A stretch of 52,137 nt of DNA from Rikenellaceae bacterium DTU049 (GCA_001513285.1 LFTI01000095.1:1-52137), one strand, 5' to 3'; positions 33,381 through 45,300 are shown, counted from the first letter of the stretch. Numbers and translations are program-made. Notes: generated by a model not told the origin, from the sequence alone.

Positions 33381-33668
33381 ATGAAAGTGAATATTAATCC
33401 TATCCATTTCAAAATAGATAAGAAATTGGATGAATATATTAACGAAAAAATTAAAAAACTATCAAAATTTCATCAAGAAATCATTAGCAGTGATGTAATT
33501 TTAAAATTAGAGAATACACCTACACCAGAGAATAAGATTGCAGAAATAAAATTAGTAATTTCTGGTAATGACCTTTTCGCAATGAAAAAAGCTAAAACAT
33601 TCGAAGAAGCAACAGATTTGGCTGTGGAAGCTTTGCGTAGGCAAATAGAAAAGACAAAAGAAAAATAA
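33381..33668 (+). CDS. hpf: Ribosome hibernation promoting factor, short form
   Basis: A 95-residue protein of the HPF/RaiA family that binds the 30S decoding region and promotes inactive ribosome dimers in slow growth. It shows the beta-alpha fold phrase MKVNINPIHFKIDKKLDEYINEKIKKLSKFHQEI and the closing AVEALRRQIEKTKEK. The long-form dimerisation domain is absent. It follows the recombinase gene by 42 bp and precedes the tRNA-tuf cluster. Translation probably depends on the strong Shine-Dalgarno upstream. Confidence 0.9.
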   Translation: MKVNINPIHFKIDKKLDEYINEKIKKLSKFHQEIISSDVILKLENTPTPENKIAEIKLVISGNDLFAMKKAKTFEEATDLAVEALRRQIEKTKEK

Positions 33669-33717
33669 AATATTAAAAAAAATTATTAAAAATTTTTTTT
33701 AATTGAAAAATAATATA

Positions 33718-33725
33718 TAATTTTG
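33718..33725 (+). promoter_or_regulatory. -7 promoter box of the tRNA-tuf cluster
   Basis: TAATTTTG followed by CA, 46 bp upstream of the first tRNA. It matches TAnnTTTG and is the only box seen before the tRNA array. Confidence 0.6.
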
Positions 33726-33771
33726 CAAACTAAAATTTTAGGTTGTTTTTTATAATAATATGTGATAAAAA

Positions 33772-33844
33772 GCCGATGTAGCTCAGTTGGTAGAGCAGCT
33801 GATTTGTAATCAGCTGGTCGGGGGTTCGAGTCCCTCTATCGGCT
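33772..33844 (+). tRNA. tRNA-Thr (anticodon TGT)
   Basis: Cloverleaf is complete: acceptor GCCGATG/TATCGGC, D-arm with AGTTGGTAGA, anticodon stem GCTGA/TCAGC around TTTGTAA, and T-arm GGGGGTTCGAGTCCCTC. CCA is not encoded. First of four tRNAs ahead of tuf. Confidence 0.95.
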
Positions 33845-33852
33845 CAGTAAAT

Positions 33853-33934
33853 GGGGAGGTACCAGAGTGGTCAAATGGGGCAGACTGTAAATCTGTTGGC
33901 TAAGCCTTCGGAGGTTCGAATCCTTCCCTCCCCA
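33853..33934 (+). tRNA. tRNA-Tyr (anticodon GTA)
   Basis: Acceptor GGGGAGG/CCTCCCC, anticodon loop in CAGACTGTAAATCTG, a long variable arm (class II, GGCTAAGCCTTC region) as expected for bacterial tRNA-Tyr, and discriminator A. CCA is not encoded. 8 bp after tRNA-Thr. Confidence 0.95.
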
Positions 33935-33940
33935 CTTCTA

Positions 33941-34013
33941 GCGGAAGTAGCTCATCTGGCAGAGCGAAAGCCTTCCAAGCTTTAGGTAGCGGGTTCGAGT
34001 CCCGTCTTCCGCT
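33941..34013 (+). tRNA. tRNA-Gly (anticodon TCC)
   Basis: Acceptor GCGGAAG/CTTCCGC, anticodon arm AAAGC-CTTCCAA-GCTTT, T-arm GCGGGTTCGAGTCCCGT, discriminator T. CCA is not encoded. Confidence 0.95.
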
Positions 34014-34027
34014 TTTTAAATATTTAT

Positions 34028-34099
<72 letters not shown>

Positions 34100-34125
34100 T
34101 TAATTAACCCAAAAAACATAAAAAC

Positions 34126-35313
34126 ATGGCAAAAGAAAAATTTGAACGCAACAAACCTCATGTCAATGTCGGTACAATAGGACATATAGACCATGGTAAA
34201 ACAACATTAACAGCTGCTATCACCCAAATATTAGCTGAGAAAGGTTATGCTCAAGCTAAAAGCTTTTTTGATATTGATAATGCTCCCGAGGAAAAAGATC
34301 GAGGTATTACTATCAATACTTCTCATATTGAATATGAAACAGAAAATCGTCACTATGCTCATATAGACTGTCCAGGTCACGCTGACTATATTAAAAATAT
34401 GGTAACTGGTGCTGCTCAAATGGATGGTGCTATTCTTGTCGTAGCTGCTACTGATGGTCCTATGCCTCAAACACGTGAACATATCTTGTTAGCTCACCAG
34501 GTAGGTGTCCCTGCTATTGTAGTTTTCATGAATAAAGTAGACATAGTAGATGACCCAGAGCTTCTCGATTTAGTAGAAATGGATATTCGTGATTTATTAA
34601 ATTTTTACGGTTATGATGGAGATAATACTCCTGTAATTCGTGGATCTGCATTAGGTGCTCTGAATCGTGAGCCACAATGGGTAGAAAAAGTTCTTGAATT
34701 AATGGACGCTGTTGATAATTTTATCCCTCTTCCTGTTAGAGATATTGATAAAGACTTTTTAATGCCTGTAGAAGATATTTTCTCTATCACAGGTCGTGGT
34801 ACTGTAGCTACTGGCCGTATAGAACAAGGAGTTATTAATACTGGTGATCCTGTTGAAATCGTTGGACTTAGTGAAGAAAAACTAAAAAGTGTTGTTACTG
34901 GTGTAGAAATGTTCCGTAAAATATTAGATCGTGGCGAAGCTGGAGATAATGTAGGATTACTTCTAAGAGGTATAGACAAAGATGAAATCAAACGTGGCAT
35001 GGTTATTGCTAAACCAGGCAGTATACATCCTCATAAAAAATTTAAAGCTGAGGTGTATATTCTTAAAAAAGAAGAAGGTGGCCGTCATACTCCTTTTAAA
35101 AATCACTATCGTCCACAATTCTATTTCCGCACTACTGATGTAACTGGCGAAATTAATTTACCAGATGGTGTAGAAATGGTTTTACCTGGTGATAATATTA
35201 CTATTCAAGTAGATCTGATCTATCCTATCGCAATGAATAAAGGTCTTAGATTTGCTATACGTGAAGGTGGTAGAACTGTAGGCGCTGGTCAAGTAACTGA
35301 AATTTTAGATTGA
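34126..35313 (+). CDS. tuf: Elongation factor Tu
   Basis: GTPase that brings aminoacyl-tRNA to the ribosome. G1 GHIDHGKT, switch [15 protein letters not shown]3 DCPGHADY and G4 NKVD are all present, followed by the beta-barrel domains 2 and 3, ending [13 protein letters not shown]. Length 395 is standard. It lies between the four-tRNA cluster and tRNA-Trp and is probably cotranscribed with them. Codon use is less AT-extreme than in accessory genes, as expected for high expression. Confidence 0.98.
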   Translation: MAKEKFERNKPHVNVGTIGHIDHGKTTLTAAITQILAEKGYAQAKSFFDIDNAPEEKDRGITINTSHIEYETENRHYAHIDCPGHADYIKNMVTGAAQMDGAILVVAATDGPMPQTREHILLAHQVGVPAIVVFMNKVDIVDDPELLDLVEMDIRDLLNFYGYDGDNTPVIRGSALGALNREPQWVEKVLELMDAVDNFIPLPVRDIDKDFLMPVEDIFSITGRGTVATGRIEQGVINTGDPVEIVGLSEEKLKSVVTGVEMFRKILDRGEAGDNVGLLLRGIDKDEIKRGMVIAKPGSIHPHKKFKAEVYILKKEEGGRHTPFKNHYRPQFYFRTTDVTGEINLPDGVEMVLPGDNITIQVDLIYPIAMNKGLRFAIREGGRTVGAGQVTEILD

Positions 35314-35335
35314 TTTTTAGTTAGTTTACATAATT

Positions 35336-35408
35336 GCGGGTGTAGCTCAATTGGTAGAGTAGTGGTCTCCAAAACCATTGGTTGGGAGTTCGAGTCTTCC
35401 CGCCCGCG
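35336..35408 (+). tRNA. tRNA-Trp (anticodon CCA)
   Basis: Acceptor GCGGGTG/CGCCCGC, anticodon arm around CTCCAAA, T-arm GGGAGTTCGAGTCTTCC, discriminator G. CCA tail is not encoded. It sits in the tuf-secE gap, as in many bacteria. Confidence 0.95.
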
Positions 35409-35426
35409 TTGATTAATTTTTTAGTT

Positions 35427-35609
35427 ATGAAAAAATTTTTAAGACAATTAAAAGAGGTTAGAGATGAATTTTTACATAAAGTTACTTGGCCATCTTGGGA
35501 TGAGTTAGTAGAAAGTTCTATCGTAGTGGCTGTAGCTTCAGTAATCATATCTATTGTTATTTTAGTTATGGATCTTGCTAGTCAGGGTTTAGTTAGTTTT
35601 ATTTATTAA
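35427..35609 (+). CDS. secE: Preprotein translocase subunit SecE
   Basis: A 60-residue single-span membrane protein that clamps SecY in the translocon. It has FLRQLKEVRDEFLHKVTWPSWDEL, the conserved amphipathic helix and WPS motif, then one transmembrane helix (SSIVVAVASVIISIVILVMD). ATG 35427 is used; reading further upstream would run into tRNA-Trp. nusG follows after 20 bp, the classic order. Confidence 0.95.
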   Translation: MKKFLRQLKEVRDEFLHKVTWPSWDELVESSIVVAVASVIISIVILVMDLASQGLVSFIY

Positions 35610-35629
35610 AAAATTATTAATCTATAATA

Positions 35630-36187
35630 ATGATGCCCGAAAAAGATGATAATCTCCATAAATGGTATGTAATTAAAACATTTACAGGACAAGAAAAAAA
35701 AGTAAAAGAACTTTTGGAAATAGAAATCGATAAAAATAATCTTCGTAGTTATATACCTAGAGTTTTAGTGCCAGTAGAGAAAGTATATCAAATACGTAAA
35801 GGGAAAAGAATTACTAAAGAGAAAAATTATTTTCCTGGATATGTTTTGATAGAAGCTATATTAGATGCTGAGATTATCAATACAATTAAGAGCATTCCTA
35901 GTGTTTTGGGATTTCTCGGAGATAAAGATAATCCTACTCCAATGAGATCTTCAGAAGTACATAGAATACTTAGTAAAGTAGATGAACTTAATGATAAAGG
36001 GGAAGAAATAGAACTGTCATTTTTAGTTGGAGAAAATGTTCGTATCGTCGATGGACCGTTCAGTTCATTCGTAGGTACTGTAGAAGAAATTAATGAAGAA
36101 AAGAAAAAATTAAAAGTTGGTGTTAAAATTTTTGGTCGTAAAACTTTATTGGAATTAAGTTATATGCAAGTAGAAAAAGAATCGTAA
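35630..36187 (+). CDS. nusG: Transcription termination/antitermination factor NusG
   Basis: Binds RNA polymerase and links it to Rho or the ribosome. The NGN domain opens KWYVIKTFTGQEKKVKELL and contains KNYFPGYVLIEA. The C-terminal KOW domain reads VGENVRIVDGPFSSFVGTVEEINEEKKKLKVGVKIFGRKT. Length 185 is normal. Start at 35630; a second ATG directly follows. Part of secE-nusG-rplKAJL-rpoBC. Confidence 0.97.
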   Translation: MMPEKDDNLHKWYVIKTFTGQEKKVKELLEIEIDKNNLRSYIPRVLVPVEKVYQIRKGKRITKEKNYFPGYVLIEAILDAEIINTIKSIPSVLGFLGDKDNPTPMRSSEVHRILSKVDELNDKGEEIELSFLVGENVRIVDGPFSSFVGTVEEINEEKKKLKVGVKIFGRKTLLELSYMQVEKES

Positions 36188-36202
36188 ATAAAAAATAAAA
36201 TA

Positions 36203-36640
36203 ATGGCAAAAGAAGTAGTAGGAATTATTAAATTACAAATTAAGGGAGGTGCAGCTAATCCAGCTCCACCGATTGGACCTGCCCTTGGATCTAAGGGTTT
36301 AAATATTACTGAGTTTTGTAAGCAATTTAATGCTCGTACTCAAAATCAAGCTGGTAAATTATTACCTGTTATTATTACAGTGTATGCTAATAAAAGCTTC
36401 GATTTTGTAGTAAAAACTCCTCCAGTCGTGGTTCAACTAATGGAAGCTGCTAAAATCCAAAAAGGTTCCGCTGAACCTAATAGAGTTAAAGTAGGAAAGG
36501 TTTCCTGGGATCAAATTAAACAAATTGCCCAAGATAAAATGGTAGATTTAAATTGTTTTACAATAGAATCTGCTATGAAAACTATTGCTGGTACAGCTAA
36601 TAGCATGGGTATAACTGTTACAGGTAATGCTCCTTTCTAA
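36203..36640 (+). CDS. rplK: Large ribosomal subunit protein uL11
   Basis: Binds the GTPase-associated centre of 23S rRNA. The N-terminal [29 protein letters not shown] is the hallmark, and the C-terminal RNA-binding part contains [25 protein letters not shown]. Length 145 is close to the family norm. It is 15 bp after nusG and 25 bp before rplA. Confidence 0.98.
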   Translation: MAKEVVGIIKLQIKGGAANPAPPIGPALGSKGLNITEFCKQFNARTQNQAGKLLPVIITVYANKSFDFVVKTPPVVVQLMEAAKIQKGSAEPNRVKVGKVSWDQIKQIAQDKMVDLNCFTIESAMKTIAGTANSMGITVTGNAPF

Positions 36641-36665
36641 TTATTCATTTTAAAATTAAAGAACC

Positions 36666-37358
36666 ATGGCTAAAATACCTAAAAAAAGAAAAGCCGCCCT
36701 GGCTAAATATGATAAAAACGCACTCTATAACCTAGCCGATGCTATGAAGATCGTCAAAGAAATTACTTATACTAATTTCGATGCTTCCGTCGATCTAGAC
36801 ATAGTCTTAGGTGTAGATCCTCGCAAATCTGACCAAATGGTTAGAGGTACTGTGATGCTTCCTCACGGTACAGGAAAAAATGTTCGAGTTTTAGTACTAT
36901 GTGGACCTGATAAAGAAAATGAAGCTAAAGAAGCCGGTGCAGACTATGTCGGTCTCGAAGAGTACATTGATAAAATCAAATCTGGTTGGACAGATGTAGA
37001 TGTGATTATTTGTACTCCCGATGTAATGCCTAAAATCGGCCCTTTAGGTAAAATTCTTGGACCACGTGGACTCATGCCTAATCCTAAAACTGGCACTGTT
37101 ACTATGGATGTGGGCAAAGCTGTTACTGCTGCTAAAAGTGGTAAGGTGGATTTCAAAGTTGATAAGTATGGTATTATTCATTCTCCTGTTGGCAAAGTAT
37201 CCTTCGATCCAGAAAAATTGGTTGAAAATGCTAAAGAATTAATTAGTACTGTTATGAAATTGAAACCTCCCGCTGCTAAAGGTACTTATATTAAAAAAAT
37301 TACTGCTTCCAGTACTATGAGTCCTAGTGTAAAAATCGATCCTAAATCTATTGTTTAA
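36666..37358 (+). CDS. rplA: Large ribosomal subunit protein uL1
   Basis: Component of the L1 stalk and, in many bacteria, translational repressor of its own operon. Recognised by [29 protein letters not shown] and [13 protein letters not shown]. Length 230 is standard. Base composition here is richer in C than in most of the window, as in other highly expressed genes of the cluster. Confidence 0.98.
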   Translation: MAKIPKKRKAALAKYDKNALYNLADAMKIVKEITYTNFDASVDLDIVLGVDPRKSDQMVRGTVMLPHGTGKNVRVLVLCGPDKENEAKEAGADYVGLEEYIDKIKSGWTDVDVIICTPDVMPKIGPLGKILGPRGLMPNPKTGTVTMDVGKAVTAAKSGKVDFKVDKYGIIHSPVGKVSFDPEKLVENAKELISTVMKLKPPAAKGTYIKKITASSTMSPSVKIDPKSIV

Positions 37359-37369
37359 CTCTTAATGTT

Positions 37370-37891
37370 ATGAAAAGAGAAAAAAAGCAAATTTTATTAG
37401 ATGAATTAATAGAGCTAGTAAATAATTATGATTATATCTATGTAGTAGATATTAGCGGACTAAATTCTGTAGATACATTTCTCTTGAGATCTAGATGTTT
37501 TAAAGAAAATATTAAACTTAAAGTTGTCAAAAATTCTTTGTTACATAAAGCAATGCTTAGTAGTAATAAGGATTATTCTGAAATGTATCCTATACTTAAT
37601 GGACCTACTGCTATCATGTATGGCCATACACCCAATAATGCACCTGCTAAATTAATTAAAAAATTTAGAGAAAATTCTGATAAACCTATTCTGAAAGGTG
37701 CTTTTATAGAAAATGTAGTCTTTATTGGCGATAATCAATTAAATACTTTAGCTACTCTAAAAACTCGTGAAGAACTTATTGCAGATATAGCATTAGCTCT
37801 TAATAATCCATTTAATAAATTATTATCATCCTTGCAAGGTCAAGGACAAAAAATTGCTGGCGTATTAAAAACTCTAGCAGAAAAAGAATAA
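37370..37891 (+). CDS. rplJ: Large ribosomal subunit protein uL10
   Basis: Forms the base of the L7/L12 stalk. The N-terminal YVVDISGLNSVDTFLLRSRCFKENIKLKVVKNSLL is typical, and the C-terminal helix (ELIADIALALNNPFNKLLSSLQGQGQKIAGVLKTL) is the L12 dimer-binding segment. Length 173 fits. 11 bp after rplA, 30 bp before rplL. Confidence 0.97.
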   Translation: MKREKKQILLDELIELVNNYDYIYVVDISGLNSVDTFLLRSRCFKENIKLKVVKNSLLHKAMLSSNKDYSEMYPILNGPTAIMYGHTPNNAPAKLIKKFRENSDKPILKGAFIENVVFIGDNQLNTLATLKTREELIADIALALNNPFNKLLSSLQGQGQKIAGVLKTLAEKE

Positions 37892-37921
37892 ATTTTTGTT
37901 TAACCTAAAAAAAATTATAAA

Positions 37922-38302
37922 ATGGCAGATATTGAAGTATTAGCGGAACAGTTAGTAAACCTGACCGTAAAAGAAGTTAATGATCTTCTTACAATTTTAA
38001 AAGAAAAATATAACATTGAACCAGCTGCTGCTCCAGTAATGGTAGCTGGTGGTGTTGCTAGTGAAGGCAGTGCAGCTGCTCAAGAAGAACAAACAGAATT
38101 TGATGTAATTCTAAAAGCTGCAGGCCCTCAAAAATTAGCTGTTGTTAAATTAGTTAAAGAAATGACTGGACTAGGCCTTAAAGAAGCTAAAGAATTAGTA
38201 GATACAGCTCCTAAGCCTATCAAAGAAAAAATTTCAAAAGAAGAAGCTGATGCATTGAAAAAATCTTTAGAAGAAGCAGGCGCTGAAGTTGAAATTAAGT
38301 AA
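37922..38302 (+). CDS. rplL: Large ribosomal subunit protein bL12
   Basis: Stalk protein that recruits translation factors. The N-terminal dimerisation helix ([20 protein letters not shown]), an Ala/Gly hinge (~38-55) and the globular domain ([35 protein letters not shown]) are clear. Length 126 is normal. The 247-bp gap to rpoB holds a hairpin. Confidence 0.98.
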   Translation: MADIEVLAEQLVNLTVKEVNDLLTILKEKYNIEPAAAPVMVAGGVASEGSAAAQEEQTEFDVILKAAGPQKLAVVKLVKEMTGLGLKEAKELVDTAPKPIKEKISKEEADALKKSLEEAGAEVEIK

Positions 38303-38327
38303 AATGTCTATACTTACTCATTTTTGT

Positions 38328-38363
38328 ATCAGTCTGAGCAATTTTTTAATTGTTCAGGCTGAT
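38328..38363 (+). terminator. Hairpin between rplL and rpoB, candidate attenuator
   Basis: ATCAGTCTGAGCAATT pairs with AATTGTTCAGGCTGAT (13 Watson-Crick pairs plus G-T pairs) around a 4-base loop, followed by CTTTTGATTATTTTT. In E. coli a partial terminator lies at the same place and sets the ratio of ribosomal protein to polymerase mRNA; a like role here is inferred. Confidence 0.65.
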
Positions 38364-38549
38364 CTTTTGATTATTTTTAATAAATAATTTTAATGTATTT
38401 GTTTAATCAAAATTTTATTTTATAATTATAAATTTTTTAGAAAAATTAATGAAGTGTAAAAAAATTTTTCATATATCATTAAATATTATTTTTAACAAAA
38501 AAATATAAGTTTAAAAAAAGAATTTAAAAAAATTAGAGATTCTAAAAAT

Positions 38550-41500
38550 ATGAAAGAAAGAATCAAATTTGGTAAATCCTTACAATACGAAAGTCCAGAT
38601 CTTTTAGAAGTTCAATTACAATCGTTTAAGGATTTTTTTCAATTGGAGACAACTCCCGAAAATAGAAAAAATGAAGGATTATTTAAAGTTTTTAAAGAAA
38701 ATTTTCCTATTACAGATTCTCGAGGACTGTATGTTTTAGATTTCGTGGATTATTATATAGATCCACCAAGATATACTATCGAGGAATGTATGGAACGTGG
38801 CCTTACATATAGTGTACCATTCAAAGCTCGACTTTATCTATATTGTACTGATCCAGAACATGAAGATTTCGAAGCTGTTACTCAAGATGTATATCTGGGT
38901 CCTATTCCTTACATGACTCCCAAAGGAACCTTTATAATCAATGGTGCTGAAAGAGTCGTTGTGTCGCAAATGCATCGTAGTCCTGGTGTATTTTTCGAAA
39001 CTACTCGACATCCTAATGGTGGTTTAATATATTCTGCTCGCATTATCCCTCACAAAGGAACTTGGATAGAATTTACTACTGATATACAAGGTGTAATGTA
39101 TGCATATATAGATAGAAAGAAGAAAGTACCTATGACCACTCTACTACGTGCTATTGGCTATGAAACTGATAAAGAAATTTTAGAAATTTTCGATTTAACT
39201 GAAGAAGTTGCAATTGATGAAAAAAATCTAAAAAATTATATAGGAAGAAAATTAGCTGCTCGTGTTGTACGTAATTGGATTGAGGATTTTGTAGATGAGG
39301 ATACTGGTGAGCTAACTTCTCTAGAACGTACAGAAGTTTTGATAGAACGTGAAACTATCATTGAGGAATTTCATATTCCAATAATTTTGAAATCTAACGC
39401 TGAAACAATTCTTCTACATAGAGATGACATAAATACTGATGATTATTCTGTACTATTTAATACTCTACAAAAAGATCCAGCAAATAATCAACGAGAAGCT
39501 TTAGAATATATTTATAGACAGCTACGTAATGCTGAACCTCCTGACAAAGAAACTGCTTTGCAAATCATTGATAAGCTTTTCTTTTCAGATAAAAAATATG
39601 ATCTGGGTGAGGTCGGTCGCTATAAAATTAATAAAAAACTAGAAAGAGATACAGTAGATATTAATCAACGTGTACTAACTCATCAAGATATCATCGATAT
39701 AATTAAATATTTAATAAATTTAATAAATAACAAAACAGATATCGATGATATAGATCATTTAAGCAATAGACGTGTTCGTACAGTAGGTGAACAATTGTAT
39801 ATGCAATTTGGTGTAGGTTTAGCACGTATGGCTAGAACTATTAGAGAGCGTATGAACGTGAGAGATAATGAAGTGTTTAAACCTATTGATTTGATTAATG
39901 CTAAAGCTCTGTCATCAGTTATTAATACATTTTTTGGCACAAATCAATTATCTCAATTGTTAGATCAAACAAACCCCCTTTCAGAGATTACTCATAAACG
40001 TCGTATTAGTGCTTTAGGTCCTGGTGGTCTAACACGTGAACGTGCTGGTTTCGAAGTGCGTGATGTTCATTATACTCATTATGGACGTCTCTGCCCTATA
40101 GAAACTCCTGAAGGTCCTAATATTGGATTGATTAATTCACTAACAGTTTATTCTCGTATTAATGATCTAGGTTTCATAGAAACTCCATATCATCGAGTTA
40201 TCAATGGTGTGGTACAAATAGATGAAGAGCCTATTTATTTGAATGCTGAAGATGAGGAATTTTATTATATTGCTCCTGCTAATACATTGTTAGATGAAAA
40301 TGGATTAATAGTAGAAGAACAATTGATGTGCCGTTATAGTTCAGATTTTCCTGTTGTACCTCGTGAACAAATAAACTTTATGGATGTGGCTACTAACCAA
40401 ATAGCTTCAGTATCTGCTTCTTTAATTCCATTTTTGGAAAATGATGACGCTAACCGTGCACTTATGGGATCAAACATGATGCGTCAAGCTGTTCCACTAC
40501 TCAATCCAGAAGTTCCTATTGTAGCTACAGGTATAGAAAGTAAAGTGGCCGAAAGCTCTCGTGTTCTTATTAATGCCGAATATGACGGCGTAGTAGAATA
40601 TGTCGATGCTAAAAAAATTATAATTAAATATGACTTGGATAAAAATGCTAAATTAGCTTCTTTTGATGATGATTATACTACTTATGAACTCACTAAATTC
40701 CTTAGAACTAATCAAAACACTATAATTAATCTGATACCTATTGTGAGAAAAGGTGATAAAGTAAAAAAAGGACAAGTTCTTTGTGAAGGTTTCGCTACTA
40801 AGGATGGTGAATTAGCTCTCGGAAGAAATCTTTTAGTTGCATTTATGCCTTGGAAAGGATATAACTATGAAGATGCTATTGTAATCTCTGAACGTGTTTT
40901 GAAAGAAGATCTATTTACTTCGCTACATATAGAAGAATTTTCTACTGAAGTACGTGAAACTAAAAGAGGTATAGAAGAATTGACAAATGATATACCTAAC
41001 GTTAGCATTGAAGCTACTAAAGATTTGGATAAAAATGGTATTATTAGAATAGGCGCCGAAGTTACTGAAGGTGATATTTTAATTGGTAAAATTACTCCTA
41101 AAGGTGAAACTGATCCTACTCCAGAAGAGAGATTATTACGAGCTATCTTTGGCGACAAAGCTGGTGATGTGAAAGACGCTTCTCTGAAAACTCCTCCAGG
41201 CTCTGCTGGTACTGTTATTGACACTAAATTATTCTCTAAACTTTCAAAAAATAAAAAAGAAAAAGAAAAAGAAAAACATCTCGTAGAAAAAGTTGAGGCA
41301 GAATTCGAAAAAGAAGCAAGTGCTCTTAGAGATAAATTAATTAAAAAACTTATTTCTATTACTGAAGGAACAGTTTCTAACGGTGTATTTAATAAATATA
41401 AAGTAGAATTAATAGCTAAAGGTGAAAAATTTTCTGCTAAATTATTGCAACGTATAGAAAATTATTTGGATATTAATCCAGAAAATTGGACCTCAGATAA

Positions 41501-42350
41501 TGAAAAAAATAAACTTATAAAACAAGTACTTCATAATTATGAAATAAAATATAAAGATATTTATGGCAAACTACAAAGACAAAAATATACTTTAAGCGTA
41601 GGAGATGATCTACCATCAGGAATAGTAAAATTAGCCAAAGTATATATAGCAACCAAACGTAAACTAAAAGTTGGCGATAAAATGGCTGGTCGTCATGGTA
41701 ATAAAGGTATAGTTGCTAAAATAGTACCAGAGGCAGATATGCCGTTTTTGGCAGATGGTACTCCTGTAGATGTGGTCCTTAATCCATTAGGTGTGCCTAG
41801 TCGTATGAACTTGGGACAGATTTATGAAACTGTATTAGGCTGGGCTGGCAAAAAACTTGGCGTACATTTCGCTACACCTATTTTTGATGGAGCAACTATA
41901 GAAGAAACTAATGAATATATTAGAAAAGCTGGGTTACCTGAGAATGGACAAGTGTATTTGTATGACGGGGGCACTGGAGATCGTTTTGATCAACCTACTA
42001 CAGTTGGTATTATTTATATGATGAAGCTGCATCACCTAGTAGATGATAAAATGCATGCTAGATCTATAGGCCCTTATTCTCTAATAACTCAACAACCTCT
42101 TGGTGGTAAATCACACTTTGGTGGTCAACGTTTTGGTGAAATGGAAGTTTGGGCTTTGGAAGCTTTTGGAGCTTCACATATATTACGTGAAATTTTGACT
42201 GTAAAAAGTGACGATGTTACTGGTAGAGCAAAAGCTTATGAAGCTATTGTTAAAGGAAATAATTTGCCTGAACCAGGTATTCCTGAGTCATTTAATGTAT
42301 TAGTCCACGAACTTCGTGGGTTAGGTTTAAAAATAACATTTGAAGAATAA
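38550..42350 (+). CDS. rpoB: RNA polymerase subunit beta
   Basis: Catalytic core subunit. The rifampicin region reads [34 protein letters not shown], wild-type-like, near residue 460. [17 protein letters not shown]-type sequence ([12 protein letters not shown]) follows, then [30 protein letters not shown] and a C-terminal [18 protein letters not shown]. Length 1,266 is normal for Bacteroidota. 10 bp before rpoC. The unusual charged stretch [14 protein letters not shown] near residue 900 belongs to a lineage-variable insert. Confidence 0.98.
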   Translation: MKERIKFGKSLQYESPDLLEVQLQSFKDFFQLETTPENRKNEGLFKVFKENFPITDSRGLYVLDFVDYYIDPPRYTIEECMERGLTYSVPFKARLYLYCTDPEHEDFEAVTQDVYLGPIPYMTPKGTFIINGAERVVVSQMHRSPGVFFETTRHPNGGLIYSARIIPHKGTWIEFTTDIQGVMYAYIDRKKKVPMTTLLRAIGYETDKEILEIFDLTEEVAIDEKNLKNYIGRKLAARVVRNWIEDFVDEDTGELTSLERTEVLIERETIIEEFHIPIILKSNAETILLHRDDINTDDYSVLFNTLQKDPANNQREALEYIYRQLRNAEPPDKETALQIIDKLFFSDKKYDLGEVGRYKINKKLERDTVDINQRVLTHQDIIDIIKYLINLINNKTDIDDIDHLSNRRVRTVGEQLYMQFGVGLARMARTIRERMNVRDNEVFKPIDLINAKALSSVINTFFGTNQLSQLLDQTNPLSEITHKRRISALGPGGLTRERAGFEVRDVHYTHYGRLCPIETPEGPNIGLINSLTVYSRINDLGFIETPYHRVINGVVQIDEEPIYLNAEDEEFYYIAPANTLLDENGLIVEEQLMCRYSSDFPVVPREQINFMDVATNQIASVSASLIPFLENDDANRALMGSNMMRQAVPLLNPEVPIVATGIESKVAESSRVLINAEYDGVVEYVDAKKIIIKYDLDKNAKLASFDDDYTTYELTKFLRTNQNTIINLIPIVRKGDKVKKGQVLCEGFATKDGELALGRNLLVAFMPWKGYNYEDAIVISERVLKEDLFTSLHIEEFSTEVRETKRGIEELTNDIPNVSIEATKDLDKNGIIRIGAEVTEGDILIGKITPKGETDPTPEERLLRAIFGDKAGDVKDASLKTPPGSAGTVIDTKLFSKLSKNKKEKEKEKHLVEKVEAEFEKEASALRDKLIKKLISITEGTVSNGVFNKYKVELIAKGEKFSAKLLQRIENYLDINPENWTSDNEKNKLIKQVLHNYEIKYKDIYGKLQRQKYTLSVGDDLPSGIVKLAKVYIATKRKLKVGDKMAGRHGNKGIVAKIVPEADMPFLADGTPVDVVLNPLGVPSRMNLGQIYETVLGWAGKKLGVHFATPIFDGATIEETNEYIRKAGLPENGQVYLYDGGTGDRFDQPTTVGIIYMMKLHHLVDDKMHARSIGPYSLITQQPLGGKSHFGGQRFGEMEVWALEAFGASHILREILTVKSDDVTGRAKAYEAIVKGNNLPEPGIPESFNVLVHELRGLGLKITFEE

Positions 42351-42360
42351 TTAAAAAAAT

Positions 42361-45300
42361 ATGGCATTTAAAAGTGATTCAATCCCCACAAATTTTTCAA
42401 GTATAATTATCAGTATAGCATCACCTGATGATATTCTGGCTATGTCTCATGGGGAAGTGACTAGACCAGAAACTATTAACTATCGTACCTACAAACCAGA
42501 GAGAGATGGTTTGTTTTGTGAACGTATTTTTGGTCCTGTGAAAGACTATGAGTGTGCTTGTGGTAAATATAAACGTATTAGATATAAAGGTATTGTTTGT
42601 GATAGATGTGGCGTAGAAGTTACTGAAAAAAAAGTTAGACGCGAACGCATGGGACATATTCAATTGTCTGTACCTGTAGCTCATACATGGTATTTCCGTT
42701 CTAATCCTAATAAAATAGGAGCTCTGCTAGGTTTTAATACTAAACAAATCAAAAATGTTGTTTATTATGAAAAATACGTAGTCATCAATCCTGGTATTAT
42801 GGCTAAAGAAAACATCAATAAACTTGATTTCCTTAGCGAAGAAGAATATTTCAATATTTTAGAAAATATCCCAATAGAAAATCAGCAATTATCTGATGAT
42901 AATCCTGATAAATTTATTGCTAAAATGGGTGGTGAGGCTTTACTATATTTATTATCAGAATTAGATCTAGATGAGCTGTCTTATAATCTGCGTGATAGAG
43001 CTAGCAATGAAACATCTCAACAAAGAAAATCTGATCTTTTAAAAAGATTACAAGTAGTTGAAGATTTTCGTGAAGCTCAAAAACATATTAAAAATAATCC
43101 AGAATGGATGATTCTAAAAATTTTACCAGTCATTCCGCCAGATCTTAGACCTTTAGTACCTCTAGATGGTGGTAGGTTTGCTTCTAGTGACCTGAATGAA
43201 CTTTATCGTAGAGTCATCATTCGCAATAATAGATTAAAAAGATTAGTAGATATCAAAGCTCCTGATGTGATCCTACGTAACGAAAAACGTATGCTCCAGG
43301 AAGCTGTTGATTATTTGTTTGATAATACTCGTAAAGTAGCTGTTGCGGGTTCATCTCTTAATAGACCCCTAAAATCTCTAAGTGATAGTCTGAAAGGGAA
43401 ACAAGGACGCTTTAGACAAAATCTTTTAGGTAAACGTGTAGATTATTCTGGCCGTTCTGTAATCGTTGTAGGTCCAGAACTTAAAATGAATGAAGTTGGT
43501 TTACCAAAGGAAATGGCTGCTGAACTTTTTAAACCTTTTATCATTCGTCATCTTTTAGAGCGTGGCATAGTAAAAACTGTAAAATCTGCTAAAAAAGTTA
43601 TTGAAAGAAAAGATCCAGTTATCTGGGAAATATTAGAAAATGTGTTGAAAGGTCATCCAGTTTTGCTAAATCGTGCTCCTACATTGCATAGATTGAGTAT
43701 TCAAGCTTTTCAACCTAAAATGATTGAAGGTAGAGCAATACAATTGCACCCATTAGTGTGTGCTGCATTTAATGCTGACTTTGATGGTGATCAAATGGCT
43801 GTGCACGTACCTCTTGGCAATGAAGCTGTGGCAGAAGCTCAAATATTAATGCTTGCTACACATAATATTCTAAATCCAGCTAATGGTGCTCCTATTGCTG
43901 TTCCATCTCAAGATATGGTCCTTGGATTGTATTATTTAACAAAAGAACGCAAAAGTACACCAGAGTACATAATTCGCGGTGAAGGCAAAATATTCTATTC
44001 TAAAGAAGAAGCTTTATTGGCTTATAATGAAGGCAAGGTAGATATGCATGCTGTAGTGAAAGTGTTGATTAACGATAAAAATGGCAATAAATCTCTTATA
44101 GAGACAACTATTGGTAGAATAATTTTCAATGAAATCGTTCCTGAAGAGGTTGGTTTTATAAATAAAGTTGTTACTAAAAGTATTATTAGAGACATTATTG
44201 CTGATGTTTTAAAAGCTACAAATAATGTTGTAACTACTCAATTTCTAGATGACGTTAAACAATTAGGTTATCAAATAGCATTCAAAGGTGGATTATCTTT
44301 TAATTTAGGAGATTTAATAATACCAGAAGAAAAAGTTGATATTATCAATGAAGCTAAAGAAGAGGTAGATGAGATAATGGCAAATTATAATATGGGCTTA
44401 ATTACTAATAATGAGCGATATAATCAAGTAATTGACACATGGACGCATGCTAATGCTAAATTAACTCAAATATTAATTAAGCAAATAGCTAATGATAAAC
44501 AAGGGTTTAATCCTGTTTATATGATGCTAGATTCAGGTGCTAGAGGTTCTAAAGAGCAAATACGTCAGCTATGTGGTATGCGTGGATTGATGGCTAAACC
44601 TCAAAAGAGCGCTATTTCTAGCTCAGAAATTATTGAAAATCCTATTATAGCAAATTTTAAAGAAGGCTTGTCAACGCTTGAATACTTTATTTCATCTCAC
44701 GGTGCTAGAAAAGGTTTAGCAGATACTGCTCTTAAAACTGCAGATGCTGGTTATCTAACTCGTAGATTAGTTGACGTTGCTCAAGATGTAATTGTTACCG
44801 AAGATGATTGCGGTACTTTACGTGGATTAGTAGTTAGTGATTTACGTAATGGTGATGAAATCGTTGAATCTTTATATGATCGTATTTTAGGTAGAGTTTC
44901 TCTGCATGATATACAAAAACCTATAACTGGTGAAATTATTGTTCATGAAGGAGAAGAAATTACTGAAAATAAAGCCCAAGCTATAATAGATGCTGGTATT
45001 ACTGAAGTAGAAATTCGCTCAGTACTCACTTGTGAATCTAGACATGGCGTATGTGCTAAATGCTATGGTAGAAACTTGGCTATAGGTAAATTAGTGAATG
45101 TGGGAGAAGCTGTTGGTGTGATAGCAGCCCAATCTATTGGTGAACCTGGTACTCAGCTTACATTACGTACTTTCCATATTGGTGGTGCAGTAGGTCGTGT
45201 GGGCATAGAAAATAAAATTATTGCTAAAAATGATGGAATTGTTCATTTTGATGAACTTAGATATATAGATTATAATGATAATGCTAATAATTACTATATT

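Noticed and set aside
34231-35000. Open frames on the minus strand through tuf, rpoB and rpoC
   Set aside because: They are antisense shadows of strongly conserved genes with no promoter box or recognisable product.
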